Assembly (NCBI RefSeq): GCF_963924675.1
Contig: NC_089225.1
Span: 83,735,951-83,799,950, forward strand
DNA: 64,000 nt
DNA from: Phocoena phocoena
Taxonomy: Eukaryota; Chordata; Mammalia; Artiodactyla; Phocoenidae
Direction: 5' to 3'
The position numbers and the translations under genes are program-made. Each line of letters begins with the position of its first letter. The stretch's first letter is position 1. The notes beneath the pieces were generated by a model. It was not told the DNA's origin, did not search any database, and worked only from the letters and a program-made list of their open reading frames with translations. Positions 24,659-34,319 of this stretch are shown one piece after another.

Positions 24659-24893
24659 GGGATTGTGATTTTCCAAGATGGTGTTTGACATCAGCTTTCT
24701 ACTCTCCCACTATTGATGTTTTGGTTGTTTAAGTCAAGCAACACCATCATCAGCTGCCAAGCTTTCTTGCCTCTAGGAATACCATGGTCTATTAGATAAC
24801 TTCACAGAGTCCTGTGGGTCATGGGTCCTCGTTGTCATTCCAGCTGTGTTCCTATTATGGAAATTACACTTACCTTGTGTATGAATAGTGCTT
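24659..24893. repeat. Direct repeat copy B (pair with 23846-24085)
   Basis: Same block order as copy A at a constant offset of 813 bp near the start. It may be a duplication inside the provirus or a second, overlapping retroviral fragment. Confidence 0.85.
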
Positions 24894-24939
24894 CTTACTG
24901 GCACTGTACTAAGACTTGACCCTAGTTTTTGTTATAGAT

Positions 24940-25290
24940 CTGTGGTTGGTCCATGAGGGCCCATGGGCTGGACACTGAAAGTTGTAAAATTAAGGAACAC
25001 GGCCACGCCTACTTGTTTATGTCTATGGTTATGTTCATACTACAATGGCACAGTTGAGTAGTAGAAACAAGGGCCACAGGGCCTGCAAAGCCTAAAATAT
25101 TTGCTATCTGACGCTTTAAAAAACAGTTTGCCAACCCTGGTCTAGATCAGCTCTGTCCAATAGTCCTTTCAGTGAGATTAAAATGTAAATTCTGCACTGT
25201 CCACCGTGGTAAACACGAGCCACATGGGGTTATTGAGGACATGTAATATGGCTAGTGTGACTGAGAAGAAAAATTCTTGATTTTATTTCA
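24940..25290. mobile_element. Fragments resembling hAT-type DNA transposons
   Basis: Two adjoining fragments look like old nonautonomous DNA transposons. One has AGGAACACGGCCACGCC .. CTACAATGGCACAGTTGAGTAG .. GCAAAGCCTAAAATATTTGC .. TTTGCCAACCCTGG (24990-25140). The other has AGCTCTGTCCAATAG .. AGCCACATGGGGTTATTGAG .. TGGCTAGTGTGACTGAG (25147-25265). Exact families are not assigned. Confidence 0.5.
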
Positions 25291-25613
25291 TTTCCACTGG
25301 TTTATAGTTACATGAGACCTCTGGCTGTTGGATTGGACAACACAGCTGTAGAAGCAGTGAAGAAGTTGGGAAAAGGTAGAGATCTTAAGGAGGACAAACA
25401 CATCTTGAAGTCATCCGTAGCAAGGAAGGATCTTGCATGGTCTTCAGAAAATGCAAGGTTGCTTTCCTCTAGCCAAGGGGAAAGGCTCACCTTTGCTGGT
25501 CCAGGGGTCAGAGGAATCTGGGGGTTGGCAGAGCTCAAGCACATCTACCCAGAAGTCCTTGTTCTAGGTCTCAAGTTGTGGATTCAGTCTCTTTGTAGTT
25601 CCCCCACTCATAT

Positions 25614-26310
25614 TTAAATCTTGGGTCTGATTATTAGCACAGACTTCTGAATGCAGGAGATAAAGATCTCTTTAAACAATGCCACTGATGCATTCTGGTT
25701 TTCAGACCATACCTTGAATTGATAGATTGTTGACCTGAGTTTTTTATTTTCTTCCTTCCTATGTATGTAGGCAACTAATTTCCCAGTCCTCATATCTTCC
25801 AAGCATTGGAGCTGCTGCATAAGCCAGTACACCTCCTTCCACAAGTTCCTCCTCTCAATCCACCACAGGTGAAATCTAAGAGACTGGTGCTATGCCATGC
25901 CAGAGGTAATCGTTGCCTCACTTAATGGGGGCCACCCCATCTTTCCCATCAGTATGCCATTCTGAGTGTCTGCTTCCTATACCTACTTAGGCTGGGTTAT
26001 CCCAGGAGCAGCCCCCTAGACAAGGATTTGAGTGTATGTGGTTCATGGGGACTGACTCTAGGGGAGAGGGGTCAGGAAATGAGAAAGCAAGACAGGAAAG
26101 TGTAGGAAGCCAATACAAGGTATGTTAATAAGCAGGTCACTGTGGAGGGTAACTGGGGCTCGATCCTGCTGGGACCCTTGGGAAACCGTGTGGAACGCAC
26201 CTCAGACTTGTCCTCCTACCTCACTGACTGAGGCGTACCCCCAAGTTGTCAATTTTCTGGCACTTCCTGCTGGTCCTATTCATAAGATGAGATAAAATTC
26301 TCAGGTGGAG
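25614..26310. other. Unassigned, possibly the upstream part of the retroviral remnant
   Basis: A 76-codon minus-strand open stretch at 25844-25614 has a helical, Lys/Glu-rich composition (YIHRKEENKKLRSTIYQF), which could be gag-derived given its position upstream of pol. The text at 25990-26310 (GACAAGGATTTGAGTG .. GGTCACTGTGGAGGGTAACTGGGG) looks repeat-like but could not be named. Confidence 0.3.
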
Positions 26311-26483
26311 GGTTGCAGGTGTTTGCCATTTTCATATTCAGGAAAGGTGAGCGTTGGGGTGATAGGAGCAGGGCACCAACCACATCTGCTACAACACTGA
26401 ATACATTAAAAAGTCCACGAGTCCATAATGGTACTCAAACAAAGAGAGGTAGCCAAAGCAACAAAAGCAAAATCAAAAAGCAG

Positions 26484-26484
<1 letters not shown>

Positions 26485-26522
<38 letters not shown>
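26485..26522. repeat. (GC)3(AC)n microsatellite
   Basis: A short GCGCGC run passes into uninterrupted AC dinucleotides. An uninterrupted run is usually more mutable than the interrupted TG tract at 4.4 kb. Confidence 0.96.
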
Positions 26523-26524
<2 letters not shown>

Positions 26525-27307
26525 CCTCCTTGGTCACCATTGGAGGTAATCAGCAAATAATACTTGACTCTGACAACTGGCAATTAAACGGGAAAATTAA
26601 GCATTGAACCTAACTTTCCTGTATGAATTGTGTTTCAGAGTAATCATTTAGCCCTGGTCAATGAGGAAAAAGTCTTCTTTAAAGAAAAATTACCATTTTC
26701 ATCATTGTTTTGTAGGACTGAAATAACACAAAGTCATTTATTTGCTCTAACATTTTTCAGAATTCCTAAGATGCGTGTTCCAAATCACGATGCCATTCCT
26801 GCTTTGATCACACTGTAACCTTCAGATTTCCCTGATGAACTGCTCCCCTCCTAGATAGACAAAGCTTGTTATGAAATCTTGCCCATGTACACGTCTCATG
26901 GGTTTGTTGTGTGGATTTTGAAAACAGTGACTACGGAGCTCCCATCAGAGTGTCTGGCTCAGGGGGAAGGTCCTAAGTGTTGACGCTGTTTCCCACCATC
27001 TCCCCCCCTTCCCAAACCTAGGAAGGAAAAAGACCCTTTCAGTTCCTTCCAAATGTAAATATATTACCTGAGAAGGGCACTAAATTAACTCATTAGCACC
27101 TTTTAACACATAAGCAGAGTTTACTTTATCAGATTAACTGCAGAAAACAAGGTCCCGAGGCAATGGGACATCAGCTGCATAAATATCGACAGGGACGAGG
27201 TAGTAGGGAAAAGTAAATAAATAAAATTGATCTTACATTTGTTTGTGGATATGTACTTTCTGGGTGGCTTTTGTTATCAGTCTCATTTAATCTCCAGACC
27301 TCTATTT

Positions 27308-27322
27308 AAAAGAGACGGCTCA
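27308..27322. repeat. L1 target-site duplication, left copy
   Basis: AAAAGAGACGGCTCA is identical to 28420-28434. The site reads TTT/AAAAG on the plus strand, so the nicked bottom strand is CTTTT/AAA, the preferred L1 endonuclease target. Confidence 0.97.
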
Positions 27323-28419
27323 CATTTGCAAATGAAGCAACTGACAAAGGATTAATCTCCAAAATTTACAAGCAGCTCATGCAGCTCAATAACAAAAAAA
27401 CAAACAACCCAATCCAAAAATGGGCAGAGGACCTAAATAGACATTTCTCCAAAGAAGATATACAGAATGCCAACAAACACATGAAAGAATGCTCAACATC
27501 ATTAATCATTAGAGAAATGCAAATCAAAACTACAATGAGATATCATCTCACACCAGTCAGAATGGCCATCATCAAAAAATCTATAAACAATAAATGCTGG
27601 AGAGGGTGTGGAGAAAAGGGGACACTCTTGCACTGCTGGTGGGAATGTGAAATGGTTCAGCCACTATGGAGAACAGTATGGAGGTTCCTTAAAAAACTAC
27701 AAATAGAATTAACATATGACCCAGCAATCCCACTACTGGGCATATACCCTGAGAAAACCAAAATTCAAAAAGAGTCATGTACCAAAATGTTCATTGCAGC
27801 TCTATTTACAATAGCCCGGAGATGGAAACAACCTAAGCGCCCATCATCGGATGAATGGATAAAGAAGATGTGGCACATATACACAATGGAATATTACTCA
27901 GCCTTAAAAAGAAATGAAATTGAGCTATTTGTAATGAGATGGATAGACCTAGAGTCTGTCATACAGAGTGAAGTAAGTCAGAAAGAAGAAGACAAATACC
28001 GTATGCTAACACATATATATGGAATTTAAGGGAAAAAAATGTCATGAAGAACCTAGGGGTAAGACAGGAATAAAGACGCAGACCTACTGGAGAACGGACT
28101 TGAGGATATGGGGAGGGGGAAGGGTGAGTTTTGACAGGGCGAGAGAGAGTCATGGACATATACACACTAACAAACGTAGTAAGGTAGATAGCTGGGGGGA
28201 AGCAGCCGCAAGGCACAGGGATATTAGCTCGGTGCTTTGTGACAGCCTGGAAGTGTGGGATGGGGAGAGTGGGAGGGAGGGAGATGCAAGAGGGAAGACA
28301 TATGGGAACATATGTATATGTATAGCTGATTCACTTTGTTATAAAGCAGAAACTAACACACCATTGTAAAGCAATTATACCCCAATAAAGATGTTTAAAA
28401 ATAAATAAATAAATAAAAT
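27323..28419 (+). mobile_element. Young 5'-truncated L1 with intact ORF2 C-terminus
   Basis: The insertion keeps only the last 1.1 kb: the ORF2 C-terminal region (open from the truncation point at 27325 to the stop ending at 28029), a 3'UTR, the polyadenylation signal in CCCAATAAAGATG and an (AAAT)n tail. It carries the cysteine/histidine knuckle CX3CX7HX4C (CWRGC .. HCWWEC, first Cys codon 27595-27597). The 15-bp target duplication is perfect. Sequence is nearly identical to the minus-strand L1 at 33.95-35.03 kb, so both belong to one recently active subfamily. The C-terminal fragment alone has no reverse-transcriptase domain. Confidence 0.96.
27379..28029 (+). pseudogene. L1 ORF2p C-terminal fragment, 216 codons from first ATG
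   Basis: ORF2p is the L1 endonuclease/reverse transcriptase. This fragment starts after the RT domain. It contains [20 protein letters not shown], the zinc-knuckle region at residues 73-90, [12 protein letters not shown], and the terminal [11 protein letters not shown] and SEVSQKE blocks before the stop. No frame damage is seen, which reflects youth rather than function, because the upstream domains and promoter are missing. Confidence 0.93.
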
Positions 28420-28434
28420 AAAAGAGACGGCTCA
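28420..28434. repeat. L1 target-site duplication, right copy
   Basis: Identical to 27308-27322. Beyond it, the pre-insertion sequence continues as ATGAGCTTAAAGC. Confidence 0.97.
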
Positions 28435-28917
28435 ATGAGCTTAAAGCATAAACCCAGCTTCCAAAAGCTGATAACAGGGAGAGCTAGCATTAGAACTCAA
28501 ATCTTCAGACTCCGAAGTCCAAAGGAAGTGTGGATGTCTGGAGCCCAGAATGAGAGCACTGATGAACAGGGAACAGCAGAGTGAGAACTTCCTAAGGGAG
28601 GGAGAAGAGGTGGGATATTTGCCCGCTTCGTAATGGTGTCCCCTTAGGCTTCCCTGGTGTACCTGGGATTTCAGTTTCTATATTTGTCTCTATCTTATTT
28701 ACATTGAACCACACCTGGGCCAATCCTCTCAGTGCCCTGGTATGCCTAATGTTCAATCCTCAAACACCTTCCCCAGAAAAGTCCTGATTGTGTTGTTTTT
28801 ACACACAGCTAAAAGCAAAATAAGACCTCATTTCGAAATTTCTAAAAAAGTTTTCTAATTATAACTATAGAGTATATTATGATTCTGGGGGAAAAATGTA
28901 ATTTCATTTTTCCTATT

Positions 28918-29207
28918 TTTTTTTTTAAGATATTTATTTATTTTTGGCTGCGTTGGGTCTTCGTTTCTGTGCGAGGGCTTTCTCCAGTTGCGGCAAGCGA
29001 GGGCCACCCTTCATCACGGCGCGCGGGCCTCTCACTATCGCGGCCTCTCTTGTTGCGAAGCGCAGGCTCCAGATGCGCAGGCTCAGTAGTTGTGGCTCAC
29101 GGGCCTAGTTGCTCCGTGGCATGTGGGATCCTCCCAGACCAGGGCTCGAACCCGTGTCCCCTGCATTGGCAAGTGGATTTTTAACCACTGCACCACCAGG
29201 GAAGCCC
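28918..29207 (-). mobile_element. Long-form CHR-1-type SINE, inverted
   Basis: The copy contains the long-form body read backwards (CTCACTATCGCGGCCTC, TTGTTGCGAAGCGCAGG) and closes with CACCACCAGGGAAGCCC. The target CATTTTTCCTATT is exact at 28905-28917 and 29208-29220. The long-form AGAGTGG tail module is partly replaced, and the T-run is followed by AAGATATTTATTTATTTTTGG. Confidence 0.95.
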
Positions 29208-29220
29208 CATTTTTCCTATT

Positions 29221-32200
29221 CTTGACTTCATATATGATATTTGATTTTTTTTTTCCTTGAAAAACTATTGATAATTACCCAATTTAGTCATTTGAAATCC
29301 AGGGCACAATGAGTTTTAATGGCAAAAGATCGCCTATTTTTATATTCTTTCCTGTGGAAAACACTTTAAAAAAAGGAAAGATTCTTATATATTTTGCTGA
29401 CTGTATGTCATACATATTTATAGCTTTAAAAATTCAATTAGAGAAGTATATAAATGAGACAGTTTCCCCCCATCCCATTCTTCAGCAGGAACCCTAGTTA
29501 ATAGCTATATGGTTCTTCTTTCAGACTTTTTATTTTGCAGAGTTTACAAAGTACTTTCACATACTTCATCTCATTGAAACCTCACAACAGCAGTATTCAA
29601 TTATAAATGTGAGATTGGGGATATTGTTTTCCAGTGAACTTTAATAACCTTCTCACAAAAGGGAGCTACCAAGACTGACTACCTGTTATTCCCATTTTTG
29701 CAAACCCAGGCCAGGATTTATTTACTGTGACCTTTCATGCTCCATTCATACAACAAAGAGCAAACTGGGTTGTGGAGAGCAGAATCAACCCAAAATCTGC
29801 TAAGCGCTTTGGTTCTGTCAGCTACAGCCTTAGGTGAACACAAAACATTTGCATGGGTAATAGATAAAGATGGAGCAGTCTTCCAATACACTATCAAGGA
29901 TGCTTCTTCCAGATCACTAACAAAGAAAAATGTGAGACTAGCCAGTCTGAAGTGTGGTATAAAACTGAGTTCAAATTAGAGTAAATTGTTGTATCTCCTC
30001 CCATATAAGTGGGTAGAGATAGACTTAACACACTGATTACCACTGGAGATAAAGTAACAGCTCTCAAATTAACGGAATAAAACAAGTTCCCCCACCCCCC
30101 AAGGCTAACAGCATATTCTTGGGCTTAGCTGCTTAATTAGTGGGCTCTTTGTTCCAATAGATTTTTTAGACAAGATCTAGAAATCGAGTAGCTTTGTGGG
30201 GGAGGGGGGAGAGTATTGGAGATAGCTTAGAGTCCTAGGTGAATTTGGTTACCATATTTTTAAACTAGACTAATGGAAAGATAAGGACCTTGATTCCAAA
30301 AAGAGACAAATCAATCTTATCTCTTGAATTAGTTTGTATATAATGAACTGTTTATTTTGGCCTAGGAATTTGCTTCAATGAACCCATTATGATGGCCAAG
30401 GGCTAAACATGATTAAATTTCCCTCCAAGGACGAATGAAAGGTTAGTTAATATTTTTTTAGTCCTAACCCATTTTCCAAATCATAAACAAAAACATTACT
30501 GGGTAAATTATTCATCTTTATGATTGTGGCTTCTTTAACACTTGATGCCTGTATGCTTCTCTTCAACTCTTCAGTCTCAACGGAAGTGGTGATTGAAATG
30601 GATTTGATTTCCACTGAAACAAAGAGGCAGTAAAAATTCTCTGAGCTCCCTGGCCTCAGAGCAAAATGCAGAGTGATTTAGAGTACGGTGACCTAGCTTG
30701 AAATGTTGTAATGGCCCTGATAGTGATTCATGTCCTCACAAAACAAACAGCTATCTCTCTAACCCTTCACAGCTTAGGCGGGGCCTCCACCACAGAGCTG
30801 CCTTTGGTCAGCTCTGCTGGCTTTGATGATGAGACACTGGCAGCCCATCTAAGAAAAAGACATTTGGGGAATTTTAAGTGGTTTGGATCAGCAGTTGTCA
30901 TGTACAATTGATGTTCATTTGTATTTTACTAGCCAAAATCTAATGCTGCCCCAAATTGGCAAAGAAATATCTCAAATACTAATCAGGCCCGATCCTGCTT
31001 TAATGTAAAAACTGAGCTGTCCTACCTTTTTTCAATCCCAGTCTCAGAAGACAGATTTAATATTTCCTGACAGTGCTTTAAATACTTCGCTGTTCAGACT
31101 TCAATGAATCACAATAACTACATCAGTTCAACAAGCCTGGTTTTTCCAAAGCTGTTTCAAGCTTAGGGTACTTCTGGACTCCTTATCACGGCATTCTTCC
31201 TTTGATATTAGGTTTAATAGAGAAAGAGCCAATACTCAGGTGGGTCACGACTTAATCATTTAACCCATTTACCTATTAGCTATCTTTTTTTTTTTTTTTT
31301 TTGTCTTTTGTCTTTTGTTTTCATCTATTCGTTCAGAGGTCTACCATTTCCCAGGCTCCTCCTTTCCAGGAACTTAAATGCACAGACTCTAGGAGTCATA
31401 TGCTATTCTCAGGGGAGGGTTTCAAGGAAGGCTCAGTGGTTTTTAATTCCCAGAGGATGAAACAATAAAGACTTCAGTAGATAATCATTAAGAACTGACT
31501 TAACAGTTAGTGTCTAACTAAGCCTTTTATAGGAGCTTTTATTTTGTCATTTCCATGAAGGAAGCTAAAAAATTATCTTTGTTTCACAGATGGAGAAAGT
31601 GTGAGATAGTACACCATTGTTTTGGGGGGGACTTGGGGAAGTATCCGATTCTTTAGCTGGAACTTAATTCTACCCACTCTTCGTCACTCCCTCAAGAAAT
31701 CCAACAATTTCATCACAGTTTTGGCTTCAATCAGTGTACTCATGCTTACGGAACCACACTCTCCAGTAAAATGAGAACTTCTCGAAATGCTGTATTGGCA
31801 ATCTCCAGCCTTCGCCTCCACAAAAATCAAACAAACAAAAGAGCACAGTTGAGAATGATTTGCCTAAAGAATAGCCAGAGAACCCTAAACACATTTGCAT
31901 ACAGCCATAAAGCAAGTGTAGGAGTTGGAAGGCTTTCCCTCTGTGTGAGTGGGGCAGCCGGCCTAGCCTTCTGAAGAAGCATGGGAATGGTAGGTGTAGA
32001 ACCCCTTTATTTCTTCAGATGACCATTGAATCCCCACAGCAGAATCTGTCTTGGCTTCTCTGAAAGTATAAACAATACCACTACAAATCAGTGATCAAAT
32101 TTAGGAACTCTTTAATTGTTTTCCCATGATTTCCTCTGGGAAAATAAATTAGAAGCCATCCATAAAGTGGATGTTTATTAATAAAAAAAATATCAAAGAG

Positions 32201-32401
32201 GTTAACATAAGTGGTTATGAAATCAGAGCAGGCCTGCAAATACAGACATTGCAGAGTCAAAATAGAGGAGGGTGATAGTAAGACAAAGTTTGCTTTGAAC
32301 TTCTCTGCAACGTTTATCATGTCTCCTCTTAATTTTCTAATAATCAATGATTTGTCATTTTACATTTGACCACATCTTATAAATCCAAGCTCTCATTATC
32401 T
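29221..32401. other. Unassigned sequence, no gene found
   Basis: No host exon or named repeat is secure. A MIR- or L2-like fragment may lie at 29545-29630 (AGTACTTTCACATACTTCATCTCATTG). An 18-base T-run at about 31285-31303 has no adjoining element. Open frames of 60-90 codons (29737-29979, 32347-32081) show no family features. The region is AT-rich and otherwise plain. Confidence 0.45.
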
Positions 32402-32417
32402 GATGCTTTGTTTTTTT

Positions 32418-32624
32418 TGGGGGGGGGGGTTTGCGGTACGCAGGCCTCTCACTGTTGTGGCCTCTCCCGTTGCGGAGCACAGGCTCCGGACGCGCAGGCT
32501 CAGTGGCCATGGCTCACGGGCCCAGCCGCTCCGCGGCACGTGGGATCCTCCCGGAGCGGGGCACGAACCGCGTCCCCTACATGGCAGGCGGACTCTCAAC
32601 CACTGCGCCATCAGGGAAGCCGCA
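32418..32624 (-). mobile_element. CHR-2-type SINE, inverted
   Basis: Short form with T/G-run (TTTTTTTTGGGGGGGGGG) in place of a pure T-tail. The target GATGCTTTGTTTTTTT at 32402-32417 pairs with GATGCTCTGTTTTTTT at 32625-32640, one mismatch. The G-run is unusual for this family and may be a mutated tail. Confidence 0.93.
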
Positions 32625-33159
32625 GATGCTCTGTTTTTTTAATCCTGCCTTAACCTCATTTACAATGATGCTCCAAGATTAATAGCAGCAACTAAATTTG
32701 CTGCTTTTAAGTGCAAAAATTTTTGATAATAGGCTTAGAAAAGTTTACTCCTTAGAGCAATGAGTTCGGACTGTTTTAGAATTAATGCCAACTTGAAATG
32801 CTATAGTAGCAAGGCTTTCAAATTTAGGAGTCAGAGGAGCTTAGGTGTAGTTCTGATTTTGTCCTTTATTAATTACATGAACTGCTTAATAGAATGTGTA
32901 TAATTTAAATATCTCCTTTTGGTTTATAAGAAGTATAAAGTTATGTATATGTTGGTTAGCTTGAGCTACACTGGAAGGGTGGTCATTTGCCCTAATCAAA
33001 ATGTCACACCCTAGGTGTCATCAGTCTTCTAATCAGAAATCCCACTGTCTAGAGGTGCTTCCTAGCAAGGATGTAGCCATCTTAGCCTTCCAACACCATC
33101 ACCAGAGTATTCTTTCTTTTTCTTTTTTCTGTTTGCAACTGTCTATATGTATATTTATT

Positions 33160-33942
33160 TATTTAATTTTAACATCTTTATTAGAGTATAATTGCTTTAC
33201 AATGGTGTTAGTTTCTGCTTTATAATAAAGTGAATCGGCTGTACATATACATAAATCCCCATATCTCCTCCCTCTTGCATCTCCCTCTCACCCTCCCTAT
33301 CCCACCCCTCTAGGTGGTCACAGAGCTCTGAGCTGATCACCCTGTGCTATGCGGCTGCTTCCCGCTAGCTATCTATTTTACATTCGGTAGTGTATATGTG
33401 TCCATGCCACTCTCTCACTTCGTCCCAGCTTACCCTTCCCCCTCCCCGTGTCCTCAGTCAATTCTCTATGTCTGCGTCTTTATTCCTGTCCTGCCCCTAG
33501 GTTCTTCAGAACCTCTGTGGGGTTTTTTTGTTTTTTTTTTTAGATTCCATATATATGTGTTAGCATACAGTATTTATTTTTCTCTTTCTGACTTACTACA
33601 CTCTGTATAACAGTCTCTAAGTCCATCCACCTCACTACAAATAACTCAACAGTGTTGGCTGTGGGTTTGTCACATATGGTCTTTATTATGTTAAGGTAAG
33701 TTCCCTCTATGCCTACTTTCTGTAGGGTTTTTATCATAAATGGGTGTTGCATTTTGTCAAAAGCTTTTTCTGCATCTATTGAGATTATCATGTGGTTTTT
33801 CTCCTTTAATTTGTTAATATGGTGTATCACGTTGATTGATTTGCGTATATTGAAGAATCCTTGCATTCCTGGAATAAACCCCACTTGATCATGGTGTATG
33901 ATCCTTTTAATGTGCTGTTGGATTCTGTTTGCTAGTATTTTT
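33160..33942 (-). mobile_element. L1 with large internal deletion
   Basis: Read on the minus strand, RT-domain text ([37 protein letters not shown]) runs to KPTAN and then jumps to the last 30 codons of ORF2 ([15 protein letters not shown] .. LTHIYGI), skipping about 1.8 kb that is present in the intact copy next door. The join at about 33650 keeps the frame, giving 114 codons at 33884-33540. The 3'UTR reaches 33165. It shows more differences than its neighbour, so it is older, and its upstream side is cut at 33942 by the poly-T of the next L1. Confidence 0.85.
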
Positions 33943-34319
33943 TTTTTTTTTTAAACATCTTTATTGGGGTATAATTGCTTTACAATGGTGTGTTAGTTTC
34001 TGCTTTATAACAAAGTGAATCAGCTATACATATACATATGTTCCCATATGTCTTCCCTCTTGCATCTCCCTCCCTCCCACTCTCCCCATCCCACACTTCC
34101 AGGCTGTCACAAAGCACCGAGCTAATATCCCTGTGCCTTGCGGCTGCTTCCCCCCAGCTATCTACCTTACTACGTTTGTTAGTGTGTATATGTCCATGAC
34201 TCTCTCTCGCCCTGTCAAAACTCACCCTTCCCCCTCCCCATATCCTCAAGTCCGTTCTCCAGTAGGTCTGCGTCTTTATTCCTATCTTACCCCTAGGTTC
34301 TTCATGACATTTTTTTCCC

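Larger units (their letters stand above)
23405..24900 (-). pseudogene. Probable endogenous retrovirus internal region with internal duplication
   Basis: The order on the minus strand puts this stretch upstream of the RT remnant, where protease or gag-pro sequence would lie. A 64-codon stretch at 24175-23981 is open but not diagnostic. Two related segments of about 240 bp occur at 23846-24085 and 24659-24893, 813 bp apart in direct orientation. The retroviral assignment of this part is inferred from position, not from a motif. Confidence 0.45.

Noticed and set aside
28019..28369. 116-codon frame repeated at 34330-33980 on the other strand
   Set aside because: It overlaps the end of ORF2 and runs through the L1 3'UTR. 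It is conserved between copies only because the insertions are young.
31285..31303. Orphan 18-base T-run as a possible retrocopy tail
   Set aside because: No adjoining element or target duplication could be identified; a bare homopolymer is not enough.
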